Assembly (NCBI RefSeq): GCF_037975245.1
Contig: NC_092579.1
Span: 18,436,678 to 18,500,677 of the forward strand
Reading direction: 5' to 3'
Source of the DNA: Apostichopus japonicus
Taxonomy: Eukaryota; Echinodermata; Holothuroidea; Aspidochirotida; Stichopodidae
DNA length: 64,000 nt
Shown: positions 24,845-38,659 of the stretch, piece by piece
How positions within the stretch are numbered: position 1 is the first letter of the stretch
Layout of the letters: each line of letters opens with the position of its first letter
Translations under genes and position numbers: made by a program
The notes under the pieces: model-generated
The model's input: only the letters and a program-made list of their open reading frames with translations
Database searches by the model: none
What the model was told of the DNA's origin: nothing

Positions 24845-25876
24845 CTAACTTCCTTGAGGAGACTTTGATGAGATGGGATGATACTTGACACATAGGCCAT
24901 TCCAGATGTTAAACCTTTTCGGAAATAGAGTGTACAGAAAAGGATTGAAACAGCTGTTAAGGTACGACAGAACGAGTGTCAAAAGTCCCATGATATTTCT
25001 TGGATCGAAATTAGCTTCGACGTGGAGGGACATCATCTGATAAGTCCAAAATGGCAGATAACAAATCCAATAGATGATGACGATCAGGAAGATAATTTTC
25101 GCGACCCTCTTTTTCGATCTCTTCACTTCTTGACTAGACTTCCTAATCGGGCTGACTGTCCGTAGGAAATGATTCAGCAATAAGCTATACACGATTAACA
25201 TAACGCATGACGGAATTAAGAATGACGTAAAACACATGGCTGTCATGTACATATGCATGACGCGAGGTTCGCCGAGAGTCCAACTGCATGTTTGAAATGG
25301 CTCACCGTTAGGTTGGACACCTGTTATCTGGCGCATTCCAAAGATACAGGGTGAAACAAGTAACAGGGATAGTACCCAGACGGCGACGTTGAGCCGTCTA
25401 GCGCAGACGGGGCTCCTGTAGCGGAGAGACCGCATCGGGTGCACGACGGCAACGTAACGTTCCACACTCATGACGCTGAGTATGTAAACGCTGACATGCA
25501 TCGTCATTAAATCGAACGTGAGGATTAATCGACAACCTATGTCACCGAAAATCCAACCTTTACGTCCATAGTTAGTGATAGTGAAAAACATGGATTCCGC
25601 TATGTAGATGAGATCCGATACACTTAGGCTGAGAATGTACTTGTTAAGGGTGTTAACGGTACAACTGTTACTTGGACGAAGAGCTAACAGGATCACCGCG
25701 AAATTAGAACAAGTTCCGATGATGAAAATTAAAAGAAATCCGCTTATCAAAAGTGCGCGAAAAAATATTTGCCATTCGTCAGCTGGGGCATTTTCACAAG
25801 CGGCTAGTGTCGTCGAGTTAATCATAAAAATATTCTTCTGCGATGATAGAGTCGAAATGTCGTAGGAAGTATTCAT
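24845..25876 (-). CDS. Class A GPCR, urotensin-II/somatostatin receptor-like (paralogue 1)
   Basis: A 343-residue seven-transmembrane receptor in one uninterrupted frame from ATG (A at -3) to stop. It has an extracellular N-terminus with N-glycosylation sequons at N2 and N20, then TM1 about 38-66 (N58 = N1.50) and TM2 with D88 (2.50). C115 (3.25) is positioned to pair with C197 in the second extracellular loop. D122 (3.32) is the position that contacts a basic ligand residue in urotensin-II and somatostatin receptors. The DRY variant is ERY 139-141; W167 is in TM4, P222 in TM5, CYLP 272-275 in TM6 and NPFLY 311-315 in TM7. The stretch TMHVSVYILSVMSVERY resembles urotensin-II receptors, while YVAVVHPMRSLRYRSP and WVLSLLL look somatostatin-receptor-like. 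Expected at the plasma membrane, coupled to G proteins and activated by a neuropeptide; ligand and G-protein class are inferred. C329 could be palmitoylated. The nearest recognisable relative in the window is the same-strand receptor at 48142-49149. Confidence 0.93.
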   Translation of the reverse strand: MNTSYDISTLSSQKNIFMINSTTLAACENAPADEWQIFFRALLISGFLLIFIIGTCSNFAVILLALRPSNSCTVNTLNKYILSLSVSDLIYIAESMFFTITNYGRKGWIFGDIGCRLILTFDLMTMHVSVYILSVMSVERYVAVVHPMRSLRYRSPVCARRLNVAVWVLSLLLVSPCIFGMRQITGVQPNGEPFQTCSWTLGEPRVMHMYMTAMCFTSFLIPSCVMLIVYSLLLNHFLRTVSPIRKSSQEVKRSKKRVAKIIFLIVIIYWICYLPFWTYQMMSLHVEANFDPRNIMGLLTLVLSYLNSCFNPFLYTLFPKRFNIWNGLCVKYHPISSKSPQGS

Positions 25877-25910
25877 GTTGAAAATGATTTTACTTTTCCT
25901 CTTTGCCTTC

Positions 25911-25918
25911 CTTTTATA
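25911..25918 (-). promoter_or_regulatory. TATA-like box upstream of GPCR paralogue 1
   Basis: TATAAAAG on the minus strand, 35-42 bases before the ATG. If used, the 5' UTR would be only about 10 bases, which is unusually short, so this may be a chance match. The flanking 25890-25980 is strongly purine-rich on the coding strand. Confidence 0.25.
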
Positions 25919-26170
25919 CCTCTTTCTTCTTTCTTTCTTTATTATTCTGTCTTCCTTATTCCTTCTTCTTCAACGATGTGAATGACTCCAAAGCAATGTC
26001 GGTCTGGAGTAATTAAATGAAAATCGCTGTGCACACAGCGGCGAACTCAGCTAACCCCGGTATAGAGGGCAACATGCCAAAATTGAAACAAGTCCGAATA
26101 TGTCCATATACGGTTACACATATTGAAAGGCACACATGATAAATCAAACAACCTGTTTGTGTTTCCCCCT

Positions 26171-26172
<2 letters not shown>

Positions 26173-26216
<44 letters not shown>
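26173..26216. repeat. (TA)n microsatellite
   Basis: Forty-four bases of TA directly left of SINE A copy 1. Confidence 0.99.
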
Positions 26217-26217
<1 letters not shown>

Positions 26218-26336
26218 CGTCCATAGCCTAGTGGTTAGGGTGTCCGCGTACAGAGCGGGAGGCCCGTGGTTCGAATCCCGGTGGAGGCTGAAAGTTTTTT
26301 CACTGTTCTTGATTTTCCAACTCATTACGATTTTCA
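26217..26336 (+). mobile_element. tRNA-derived SINE A, copy 1
   Basis: A tRNA-like head of about 74 bases: perfect pol III box A (TAGCCTAGTGG) and box B (GGTTCGAATCC), with acceptor-like strands GCGTCCA and TGGAGGC pairing at 6 of 7. The T-stem is imperfect, so it is unlikely to be a working tRNA. A ~45-bp unrelated tail ends in ATTACGATTTTCA and (TA)n. A second copy is at 50096. Confidence 0.82.
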
Positions 26337-26565
26337 TATATATATATATATATATAGTTATATATATAGTTATATATAGTTATATATATAGTTATATATA
26401 TATATATATAGTTATATATATATAGTTATATATATAAAGTTATATATATAAAGTTATATATATAGTTATATATATAGTGATATATATATGTTGTTATACA
26501 TATAGTTATAGTTTTATATATAGTTATAGTTATATATATAGTTATATATAAAATGTGTACACTGG
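26337..26565. repeat. TATAGTTATATA tandem repeat
   Basis: Variable TA tract with frequent AGTTATATATAT units, continuing from the SINE tail. Confidence 0.9.
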
Positions 26566-28529
26566 AGTGTCTGAGCAAGAAAGAAAACACAGATTGATAG
26601 TTTTCGTTCCCTGCCGAGGGGACCCTTGATACTTAGCTTCACGTGACACTGCTAAGATCACGTGGGTTACAATGTCGATATATGGGATTGAGAGTGGATC
26701 AAAAGAGTTTGGTTTTTGAGGGCAATATCAATCTTGGTGACTTTCTTTTACAATTACGGGTATATGAGAGAATCCTGTGGTTACGGTACTTTCAGTTCTT
26801 TACCTAATTATGGAAAGATGCCTGTCAACTGTAAAGCTTTGGTAGATAGCTTTACGTTACATATCTGATGTGGCTATCTGTGTAATCATTTTGAAGGAAC
26901 TATTGCTAAATTAATTTAAGCTTTCCTGTTAGTTTTGTGTCTATTACTTTTGTGCAACATTTTAGTTTTAATTATTCAACAAGATAGTTATATCTCTTTC
27001 TCTTCTCGGAATCTAGAATTCTTCACAGATTTCTACATTTAAAAATACGTCATTATCATTTGACGCTCAAAAGCAAACGTTTGAAATATCTAATCCACAT
27101 CTTTCTGATTTTCTCGGTTAAGATTAATTTGGGTGACGCTCTTCTTAATAATTTTATTACTCTATTCTTTGTTAGAATGTTCTTTTTCCTTCTTCTCAGT
27201 ATACTGGTGATTCGGAGAATTTTGTTTTTATCGTTCCCCCTTGTTGACATCTTTAGACAGAAACTTCGTGTCTAATTGATGAAATTACCAGGTACGCAAA
27301 TGTCAAAGAGCGTGCACAAGTTTGAAGAACGTGAATCAAAGTGGTGGGCTGTGGGTTTCATTTTCTTCGTTTTTGATGAGAATGAAACTTCATTCTAATT
27401 CATTGAATTTTAAAGCTTATTGTGTTTTGTAATCGATGACCAAAAAGGCAATTGTTTGCTGGATTCATTAAACGTATACGTAAACGCATAGCGTGACGCA
27501 TAAAATGCTAAATTAAATTTGCATAATCATTCAGCGATATCATTTCGTAACAATATATTCGTTCGCCCCGATTGTGATATACAAAACTATGCTTGGTTCT
27601 GATACATCTGAAATAAAGAGTTATAATTGAAAGTGTAGAATTTCACTAAAGGATGGTATAAAGTTGCGGTCAACCCTCTGATGTGAGCAATCTCTCTCCA
27701 CTCTCTTTCTCCCCCCCCGCCCCCCCCCCCCGCCCCCCTCTCTCTCTTTCTCTATTCTTAGTGTCATACAGACGTCTGGTCCATTGACATGTCGGCCTAT
27801 GAATATTTACTGCAATTTACGCTATATCATTGGGAGACATCAATTCAGAAACAGAGGAAACGAATACTCTCTTTGGGTTTCACTAATTCCCCCAATGATG
27901 CGATTCGGTTACCGAAGGTTAATGAAGGAAAACTTGATATGCTTAGTTGAAATATTTCAAACATTGCTGTACAGAGCGTATAGACGCGGATAGTCCAGGG
28001 AATAATGTCTTTGTGTATGTCATTGACATCATCTTGGGTACAATTCTTGTCTGACTCGCCGATATGATTCTGATGTTACAGGCATCTAGGCCAGGTATAT
28101 ATACAAACAATTTTAAATGTACGGAACAAAGCAAAACATTAGATACAAATTTCACAGCTATGCATACATGCATGCATGGATGGCAACGAAGAATAATGTG
28201 AAGTCACTGAGTGTAACACATTTAATTTGTTTCTTTTATAAAACCTTATAATGTAGCGAAGTTAATGACAAAGAGGAGTTTTCCCGTAACTATTTGTAGA
28301 GGAAGCCTTTTAATCTATTCTCGGAATTGATTGTCGGTCGAGTCTGTTTTTACAAGGCTTACATCACTTACGAGCTTGTTATCCACAAGTTGAGAATTTG
28401 ACGCTTAAACAACTTTAACAGATCTTACTGTTCTTTATACAATTCGCTTCCACATTTCTCCTCCTGTTGTCTCTATCCCTCTCGCAGAATTTACAACATG
28501 TGGTAGCTATCTATATGTCCAGAATGAGC

Positions 28530-28532
<3 letters not shown>

Positions 28533-28602
<70 letters not shown>

Positions 28603-28604
28603 AT
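28533..28604. repeat. (TA)n microsatellite
   Basis: About 70 bases of TA with TATG variants at the end. Confidence 0.98.
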
Positions 28605-31600
28605 CAACCGTCGCTTGTTATTTTTCCGTCTGTGACGTCGATTTTAGTATTGCAGCTGTACAAATCGTACATATGTAACAGTTGTAAAATGTGTTATCAA
28701 TGGTCGTCCCACATCTCATCAATAACTGTAGAGTATTGGTTTCAGAGTTTTACCAGTTCCTATATGAACGAAATTGAATGATGACAGAATGATGGTGACT
28801 GTTGTCATGGTTTGAGACAGCTCAGTGATTGAAGTTTATGTAAATTATAATTTCTCTAAATGTCATGACACTTATTTCAAAGGTGAAATATTATGAAAAT
28901 CTAAAGACATGATATTGTTGTAACAAAAATAAAACCCCCGTTTCAACATCTACATAAGTGGCGTGCGCCAAGGAGGGGGGGGAGTCATGTACCTCTACTG
29001 TCAGCTGTGCGGTAAACGTTTCATTCTGTGCATATTTTAGTCGGAAAAGATTAGACCACTCCTTCAATAACGGATTTCCTTCAAAAAGGTGCATGCCTTT
29101 ACCTCAATCAGTCAGGCGAGTTTAAAGTTTGCATGTCCCCACCCCACCTGTCCCCCATCTAGATATCTCTCCCACCTTTGAAATCCAGTACACGTCATTG
29201 ATCCACATAATCAACATGAAGTTATAGTTTGAAAATATAGTAACACACTATAGAAACTCGCATAATAATCGGACGGAGGTTATGATTGTCCTTTCCTGTG
29301 GAGGCTATAGTCTCCGGGCTGTTGAGAATTAAGAATATGCAAGTAATGAAAGTCAATCAGTCAACTTAAAACTTATACTACTAATGCTATCAGCGAGAAA
29401 GTTACAATATGTCGACATCTTTTTTAAGAAGTCATCAATTCTCTCAAAACGACGCAAATCTTGACATCGCGTTAAATTTCTTCAGGAGAAACAAAAATCT
29501 ATATTGATCAGTAAACACAAACTTTAAACATACATGGAGAGAAGACGAGGTCTTTTTTATGTTTAACGTTGTCCATAGATAACAAGGAACTATATAGATA
29601 CACCAATGACATCAGTAAAGGAGTCCTCGTGTGGGCTCCTATAGGGTCGACTATCTGGTATCTTAGATGGTATTATCTTGAGTCATTTTTGTAATATTTT
29701 TATAGCCATTTCATTTGTCAATTAATCAATATTTTGCAATATATTGCAAGTCTTTTCAAGGTAGCAATAAGATAAGTCATATATTGTACAGCTGTCGCTT
29801 ATCAAGGTTTCAGTGTTATGCGCAATGAGTGGAAATATCATGAAAAAAAGGTTCCCCTTCAATCCCTCCCCCCCCCCGCCCACCCTACCCCACCCCCACT
29901 CGACCCGATTTTTCTGGGTAAAGAATGCTGAATTTCAGCTCAAAGAATCAATAAAGTCCGATCAGTTCATGGATTAAGATTTTCATAAAAAAATTATATG
30001 AAAGATATAGCTACTATCCGTGTGACATCAAAATTCTGCCAAGCGAGTAATTATCAGTAAATTGACTATCATCTTCAAATTTTGTCTATCCGGAGGAAAA
30101 TAATAACTATTAATTCTTTTGGCAGTAGAAGGTCAAGTTTATTCGATGAAAAAAAAGGTTATAGTCTAAAAGTTTTAAAGGGCAATAGCGTTGTATGGAG
30201 TAAGATAAACACGTTTATTAGATTACACTGCAATCATTGTTAAGGGCGCTTCGAAACGAACAGACCGTCGTGTAACTTGATATTCTAGCAATTCGATAAA
30301 AGCGCCTGTTTTCTTCAAATTTGCATAAAAATCGCATTCTACAACTCTAATGCTACGCTCGTGTAAGTAGATTAAGTGGCAATTACCTTATTCAGATATG
30401 TATATTTGAAGACTGACTTGTCTTTAGTTTAACAAGATGATGGTGTTTACAAAAAAAAAAATGTCACCATGTCAAACTACACATACGTCAGTGATAACAC
30501 GATTCATCTGTTTTACAAGATGTCCGCTCTGTGAGCAAAAATTAGTAAAGAACGATGACAAAATTGCGCATGTCATCGTCTGTAGCTATGGTAACGGATG
30601 AGGATGCAAAATCCTCAATTGATAACAACAAGTCACAAATGTCCAGGAATTGATCATTGATTTTGCAGGTTGATCGTTACTATATGTGGAATACCAAATA
30701 GCCTATAAAATTGTTTTGGTTGTACTGTGAGATATGGATGTTACTGCATCAACTGCTGATCTTCCAGCAAGCGACACCCTCCCCCCCCCCCACTCTCTCC
30801 CCATGCAGCCTCTGATATACCTCTCCAACCTACACTTTCTCCTATTGTGAGGACACCGTTGTAGGAACTGTTACGTTACAGGGAGTCATTTCATATTGAA
30901 ATGATCAATCTCTTCTCTCTCCTTTCAGCCTAGCCGATATCTACGTTATTAACTGCAATGCGTGTACACATGCAGTGTGTTTGTGCGTGTGTGTGGGTCG
31001 GGGGGGGGGGCTCCATTAACACTCATTCTTATCTCTGTGAGGTGGGGCTGGGAGGGATTGGTTCAATCCGTTTGTCTCCGTTGTAATGTCTCCACCGGGT
31101 TATTGCAGTAGCCCATGTGTTAAGCCCGCATCCGGATAGACACTCCTGTTCGGGTCACGTGACAATCTTGTACTCCAAGGGAAGAGCCTTATAGGATGTA
31201 AACCAATAACGTCAGTGGAATGGTTTCATGAAACAACTAATTGTGTTCCTACACTTATGAAATGACCTAATCTTCATGTGTTAGGCCAGTGGAGCAGATA
31301 GTAAACAGCTGGTAAAAGTCAAGAACGACCGAACATCGAAACATAGCAAATGTTTGCACCATGTATATGGATACTCTGGTTATTTTACGACAGAATTACT
31401 TCAGGCCATTGAAGAAGAAAAAGACACGTCTTCACTGCAATCGATCTGTAATATGTCAAGTTCAAAGAGCATTTTAAGCTCAATCTTTAATCAAAATTAT
31501 AGACTTTTGAAGAAAAAAAGGCCAGCAGGTCAAATTATGCTCATTTCAGTGGAGCTAATTGTTCGTATACAGATTTCTCAGTCTTTTAATCAACGATTTT

Positions 31601-31769
31601 GTTTTTCGTGTTGTTTTCCTTTCTTTCTTTCTCTCGTCTGCGAATCCCAACACTTGTTAAATGCCTCTTATGATCGCTAAGATCCAACGGGGGTGAGGGG
31701 CGGGGGGGGGGTGCGGAGAAGAGTATGCTGTGCGGATACATAATAGATTGTTCTTGTAAGACATCGAAT

Positions 31770-31968
31770 CAATATCAGACTTGTACTGCATTCCGTTTCG
31801 ATGATGCTAAATCGCTTTTGGAAAAGCCATTCAACAAGTTTCCCAGAAAACCACAAAGGACTGACCAACTTGAAGAGGACAAAATTAAGCATATGAAAAG
31901 GGATCCACGAGCGTCAAAATGGGCTTTTGACCGAAATATTTACAAAGCAACACTCGTTCAATATATAT
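31770..31968 (+). other. Protein-like open stretch, uncertain
   Basis: An open frame whose product is polar and charged (FRFDDAKSLLEKPFNKFPRK, then QLEEDKIKHMKRDPRASKWAF) without simple repeats. It could be an exon or a decayed retroelement. No convincing splice pair or start was found. Confidence 0.2.
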
Positions 31969-32212
31969 GATGCATGAGTTCAACTTACGTATATCACACG
32001 CCTATAGTTAAACAGCGTCTGCTGTATCCGAATCTGCTTGTATTGATTATTTTATCATGTCCCGTTTGAAATGTTCTACAATTTCAAATTCTGATGACCC
32101 TCCAACCGGCCCGAAAATTCGCATTAATCGTTCAATCGTTATTAATCTATTTTTAATATACCAGCTAAAATAAACCCAGCGTTGAAGTACTACGAGGCAA
32201 ATTGTATAATTG

Positions 32213-32214
<2 letters not shown>

Positions 32215-32278
<64 letters not shown>

Positions 32279-32282
32279 TATA
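32215..32282. repeat. (TA)n microsatellite
   Basis: TA tract with two TATG interruptions. Confidence 0.98.
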
Positions 32283-32299
32283 AACTCAAATATATTTAT

Positions 32300-35200
32300 A
32301 GACAATCAAACAATTGTCTGGTGAGTGGCTATGTTTGAATGGCCGAAGGCAATGGACTCAAGATTATGTGGAAAAGCAAAGTATTCTTAATCTTATAGAG
32401 CCTTCAGACTTTAGCAAGTTCTAATTCCCAATAGGTTACATAACTGATATTCTCTAGACTTTACATCAGCGATCATCCTCACAGATAATGAACAGGCTTC
32501 CGTCCAAACGAGGCGCGTTATAGAAGATACTTGCAATTTCATACAACCGTGACTTATTTTAGAGAGGCCACCTTGATCAATATTTTGGATTGGAAAATAG
32601 TCTGACTAAAAAGTTAGACTCTCTTCTTTTGAGGACTGGTCTCGAGGGGGGGGGGGGGGGGGGGTGTTACAGGTATATCATAGCAATTTGGGGTACTATT
32701 TATTAACTGTAAATATGTGTTTTACTTTGTATTGCCACTGACGATGACGTGCATGCACATGCAGAGCGTACCACTGCTCACCGAGTTGCTTTAAAATGGA
32801 AATATGCAATTACCAACATTCATTCTCAGGTTAGTTTGACGTTTTCTTTGGCATTTGACAAGTACCTATATGCTCAATGTATGCAGGCCGCGTCTTACTG
32901 AAGAGAAAGACTAAAAGTTGTTATCGTATATGCGCAAAATTATTCCCTTTTCTCATTCCAAACGCAAATTCGACCCGCATACGTTGTAGTGAAACGTTGC
33001 TTAAGATCTAACTCATTCACTAACGCATGGATTTATGTTACAGTACTTCAAATAACGGCCACTATATAGGATTCAAATCGATCCAACAGTCATTTTATCC
33101 AATTTATATGCTTGGATAATCGATTGGTGAAGAGAGTATTCATGTGCGGGGGGGGGGGGTGCGATGTATTTCGAAGGGTATATATATATATATATGTCTT
33201 TAAAAACATTCGATGATGACTACATCAAATCAAATCAAGGAAGGCGAAAAAAACGCACAAAGGGGAAAAGAAAAAAGAAGAGGAGACTTTTAAAAGTAAA
33301 ACAATAGTTATCAGCAATAAATAAGTAATGATAATGTCACGTTTAGCCAGTCTTCTTAGAACGTGAAAGTTTATATTTTTATATATGTGGTTGCTATATG
33401 ATATAGTTCCAGAGTTTCACAGCTAGGGGTTTACTGAAGATCTACTTGAAGCTAAGAGCTAAGATCTCTTCTTGTGTTTAATATATTGCACTGGAATATT
33501 TAATTCGAGTCTACCGAATTAGAAACCAAGAGAAGAGATTTATAGTTGTATACTTGAACATAAACTTAGCAGCGTGGTATATATTTGATACGTAATGGAA
33601 ATAGTTTAAAGTCTTTTATTAGACTTATAAATAATAAAATAAATAGACATATCATTTGCCCTTGGATAACTCCATAGAATGAATAATTGATGTTCAGTAA
33701 AACATTTTTTTTTGTGCCAAAAATAACTAAATAAAACAGATATAATGAAATAGTAAAATACATATACAAGTTGCGTGACAACTGCTGAGGGTCACGAATC
33801 TGAATGACTGGAATTTTTCCTGGATTTCTGAAGGAAATTAATCATGTTTAATTATTGATAGGTACCCAACCAAAGGCTTACGCAGGAATTCAAAGGTTGA
33901 CCAAATTCAACCCCCACCCCCTCCGCCGGTGGGGGAGGGGAGGGGGAATTGAACCTGCTCTCACGCAGTTTTCACAAATTTTGTTCTAAAATCAAGATAT
34001 TTAACGTGACAATGTTTGTTTTTTGTAGTTTGATGCATTATATGACCAAAAATGCTGCCCGGTATATAAGAATAGGCTTTGTCATGCATAATGTAATACA
34101 TTTTGAACAGTTCTAACAAAAAGGAATTCCCTTGAAATTTGTTACCACCTTTAGTACAATTCCAGTCATTTCAAACACTTTTAAACAAAACGCTGAAGGC
34201 CAAAATTGAGGCGTTTGGCAATTTCTCTCCATTGGAATTTCAATAACTCACGCTTTCTCTTTTAATTCTCTTGCAACAATTTCCTATTCTTTCTGCTTTA
34301 TAAAACATTTTCAGTTTCGAGGCAAGCAGATGCTCTGAATTCAGCTTTAATTTATCACGAATTCATTACTATTAAGCCGAGTAATTCAGATGGAACGCTT
34401 AAACTGTTTAGGCCATAGCCTAGATACAGTAATTCATTTAATGTTGACAGCTCTGCGCGTTAGAAAACAGCTTGACCCCTCCTGCCCCTCTGTACATGTT
34501 ATAATAGTTAATAGCATAGCCTATCGGTCTACTTTTGTTGTTGACTGCGTTTAATTTGTCGGTTAATGGGTCAGTATGAATAGCCCCTAATCACTTCACT
34601 ACGCCGCATGTACACGATGATATCCCACAGCGTTAAAATTAAAAGGGTTGCATACAACAAACAACCCCCCCCCCCCCTTACCGTTGCATCTATCCTATGC
34701 AGTCAAGTATCTGGGTTGTTTGGACAACCTGAATAGGAAAATATAGGTCACATTTTATAACTAGGTTAGTTGAATTTATCTGACAAAATAAATAAAAGGA
34801 ATACCGTTAACACTGACCGCATATATTTAAAGAATATAAAGGCAAATATAGTCTACAAATTAAGTATGTCTTTGACTGGGTTTATGGAAGATATGATTAA
34901 TTTTATGATTATGTGGGTTTTATATTAACGCATTTATATACGGACGCAGGTGAATAGGTTGTGGGATGGGAGCTGTGGAGGGGGTGGGGGGCTGGGAGCT
35001 GCGGAGCTGCGGAGTGGAGAGGGTACGAGTTTAGAAAACTTGTAAATATCGAGTATATGAACAAGGCGAATAATGTACTTAGACGTTTTGTTCTTACGTG
35101 TAGTACTTGACTCAATGAAGTATATTGTGTCTATTGTGGTACATGCATTTGTGGTTTGAATGGATGGCTAAACAAGCAGTGGTGTGCACATGGATTTCAA

Positions 35201-36140
35201 AGGTAAGGGGGTGAAGTTAGGACAAACTTTAAATTTCCACCGCCTTATTTACGGTAGGAGCAGGATGCTTTGTTGAAGGGCCAGACGAGATTGAAGTATT
35301 TTAGGAGGTTTCTGGTGGTCTTCTCCCAGAACAAAAATTAGACGTTGAGACGTCCAGTAGTGTTTTCTGAGGCATCAAAAGTAGGAATTAGGTCTTTAAT
35401 TAAAGCTCTAAAACGGAAGGTTGTGCAAACAACTACTCATGAAGTTTTGTGTAAGGAGGAGAATGCCCCCTACCCCCTTCGCCTCCCCATGGTCGGTCGG
35501 AGGATTCTGTTCTTTCGTTCAGTCGGGAAAGATTTTCCCTTTCTCCGGGAAAAATCGCAACTCATTAACTATCAACCAAAATTTATTTCAATAAATATTA
35601 ACTCATATTTAGAGTGATTGCATATCTTAATGGATGTGGGTGTGACTTAAGTTAAAGACGGGAATGGTTCAAAACAAACAACTCGATCATTTGTAGTGTA
35701 GTTTAGTTTAGAGACCCAAGGATCAAGAAGCCTTACAGTAGCTTATTGGAGATCCTATCCGTGTTAGATCGTGGATGAACACCGGCTTATTTCAAAGCCT
35801 TCTCTTTTCGATAAGATTTCAGAGAATAACGAGGCAGGGGTGTGAATTTGCTCCCATTCCTGCTCCCGCAACCGCCATTTAACGTCCCCATCCGACGGAC
35901 GAGAGTGTATGCCCCAGCATCTGACCACTTTCTCAAATACTGAGGTAGGCAAAGGCACCCCCCCCCCCCCACCATTCGACATCACTGCAGTGCAGCCATG
36001 ATGAACACAGTTGTTTCGAAACCAAGTGAAGAACAGAAACAAACCCCTCTTTCTAAGTTCCCAAACCAGAAATACCAAATCCACGGAAGACTCCGCACAT
36101 CACCACTGCACTGCAACGATTTTGGAATAGGTCAAAGGGA
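32300..36140. other. No gene seen
   Basis: AT-rich with G/C homopolymer patches at 32646-32664, 33908-33950 and 34665-34678. No supported coding signal. Confidence 0.5.
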
Positions 36141-36149
36141 ATCTGTCAG

Positions 36150-36216
36150 AATTTTCTGATTCCTGAAACCTAAGGATTGTGAGGCGGACACTCTAACCGC
36201 TGAACCAAACCTTTGC
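36150..36216 (-). mobile_element. tRNA-like (valine-type) SINE head fragment
   Basis: On the minus strand: perfect box A TGGTTCAGCGG, followed by GTTAGAGTGTCCGCCTCACA, which resembles a tRNA-Val(CAC) anticodon arm. The box B region (GGTTTCAGGAATC) is disrupted. A degenerate tRNA-derived element, not a functional tRNA. Confidence 0.5.
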
Positions 36217-37412
36217 CTTATATAGCTGAAAGGTTATATGGATCGATTTTATCTCCTTTAAAACAAGCTTAAAGTATATTGTATTCCATTTATCCCAATT
36301 TTCGGAGGTCGATTCTTTCAAAGAGACAAAACAAAACTGAAATTGAATAATGGAAAAAGCCCAGTTGATAAACTTACAAATGACTTGTCAGTGCTAAGAT
36401 GAAAATAACATTTCAACAACCTTGAGTGTATAGAATATTGACAGCTTCGTGAACGTATGGCAAATTTGTCAAAATATCGATTACGGTTATACTAAAGAAC
36501 AAATTTCAAGCAATATCCCGGTAACCCAAGTTCGTTATAAGTAAACATCATTAAGGGAGTTTTCTGCATATCCAGGTCGAAAGCAAACCATAATAGCATT
36601 TTTGCAATTTTTTAATTATTAATTTCATGAATATATTTGATTTAACAGTCAAGTTCAATAGTAATGTCGTCGTGGGAATTGATATAAAAATTGATTTTTA
36701 GTTTTTTCTTATATTTCATGTACAAAACATTTACCCATGCACTGAGGAAATAATATGCTTACAAGTCTCATATTTGAATAATACTATGATTATGATAAAT
36801 ATTATAAAAAAAAAGAAAGTCAAGCTATTGAAATTCAACTGCCGTGCTAATATCCCCGTATACGGCCTACTATGTTCTACTCTCATGGAGTATAGGGAAA
36901 GGGCAAACATTTTCTGAAAATAGTGGACTTATGTATTTTCAAAAAACCATTATCTATAGAAGGTATAGGACAAGAGTTTTGAGATGAGGTTCAAACTAAC
37001 AATCTATAATATATTTCTGTTGCGTGTTAAAGTGCCAGATTGTCTATATCATCGGAGATATTTATTTATTATATTAAATTTATTATATTAGCAGGAATCT
37101 TCTCTGAAGTGCTTTCCAGCATTTGTTTTTCAACCAGGCCTATTTCTATATATTAACATATTTATCTCAAAGTGTCTAGAGTGCCTAAGGTCTTATCTGA
37201 TAAAACAGATAAACTATGTTCCCATTGGGCAAGGGAACATCTTGATCTAGAGTAAAGCTCCTGAGATGAGGAGGGCACGTACATTCATGGGCAACATCTC
37301 AATATCTAAATTTTCTTTGTACTTTGTACAGAAATTGTTGTCGTGTAATCGCCCACCTGAAGGTTACTTACCGGGCAATTGACGTCACGGGAACAAATCG
37401 AACGAGAGAAAT

Positions 37413-37445
37413 TTATATATATATATACAATATATATATATATGC

Positions 37446-37522
<77 letters not shown>
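37413..37522. repeat. (TA)n microsatellite
   Basis: About 110 bases of TA with CATA variants. Confidence 0.98.
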
Positions 37523-37899
37523 AAGAACTGAAACGAATTAAGCATCGATAATTTTACTGAACAGATAGGTGCGAGTTATCACTTCAAGGTAACATTCGTT
37601 CGCTGATTATACGGGAAACACTTTACGCCTGTACTGTATTACTTAACTTATTACATGTTGATATTTAAACGACACTTATATGTACGGTAATTAATATATC
37701 TGATTATTCTTCCATTATCTGAAGTGGAATGTCTCAACTTTTATTGTAAGGCCTATATTTCTAAATGGGAAGAAATATCGCAGTCAAGATTTTCTTATCA
37801 ATTAATGAAGCTCATGTACTACATGATAGGCTATTAGTGGTGTGTTCTGTTTTCTATATTCTTATAAATGTAGTTGTATATTGTCCTGCTTTTTCTGTC

Positions 37900-38050
37900 C
37901 AGCCTGCTGCTTTCTCGTGTTTTCTTTCTTTTTAGTTTCACTTCTTATACTCTGTTATTTTTTTTTTATTGCCTTGCGAGGAAGGTTTTAGTTCCACCTT
38001 ATAAGGATCAATAAAGTCATCCTTACTCTTACTTACTCTTACATATCAAC
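37900..38050 (+). mobile_element. Putative non-LTR retrotransposon 3' end
   Basis: GGATCAATAAAGTCATCC followed by a short TTACTC/TTAC repeat. An AATAAA-type hexamer running into a short tandem tail is typical of CR1/L2/RTE-like 3' ends. No coding sequence recognised upstream. Confidence 0.4.
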
Positions 38051-38659
38051 TGAGAATTAACTCGTCAAAATAAGGCTACATCTGACGACATTTATGTGTC
38101 ATACGCCCTTTTACCATTCAAATCAGTTATTTCTTTTTTTTTAATGTTCCACTTCCACTAAAATATATATATATATGAACTAACCTGCTTACATGCAGAT
38201 ACACAACGAAATGCTTAGATGGACAGTGAGCAAAGAAGAGACAGTCATACATGATATATTAAAGCAGTGTCATATATATAGTTACATTCAATGCTATATA
38301 GTAAGTGATAAATATGCTGTTTTCTATACTTCCCAACAGGCTCAATCAATTCACAAGGCGATGTTTCCGAATGTACATATTCAAAAACACGTCTGATATT
38401 CTTTGACAAAAGGCTAGCATGGGGGTGGGGAGCGGGGGGATGGGTAACTTAAACGATTCTCCTAGAAACTTATGAGCTCCATCAAACAGGATTTTGCTTT
38501 ATTCAAAGACGATCAGTCTGTAGGAGAAACGTTTAAGGTAACCTCATGCTAGCTATTCGTCAACCCCTAAGCTTAGATTTCTACTCACTCCCTCCAAACT
38601 TCCTTACCCAGTTTCCACCTCCGCAGGTAATTTCAGTTGTGAAAAAATTGGTGCCAAAT

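Larger units (their letters stand above)
27000..32200. other. Gene-free stretch between the two receptors
   Basis: Simple repeats and C or G runs. 31080-31220 is comparatively complex, with TCACGTGA and CCAATAACGTCAGT (E-box, CCAAT and CRE-like), but no exon follows convincingly. Confidence 0.4.

Noticed and set aside
26217-26290. Functional tRNA gene
   Set aside because: Pol III boxes are perfect, but the T-stem is mispaired, the anticodon reading is unsuitable and a repeat tail is attached; a SINE explains it better.
35764-36084. 106-codon minus-strand frame
   Set aside because: Contains a poly-G-derived glycine run, no recognisable domain, and adjoins a tRNA-like SINE fragment.
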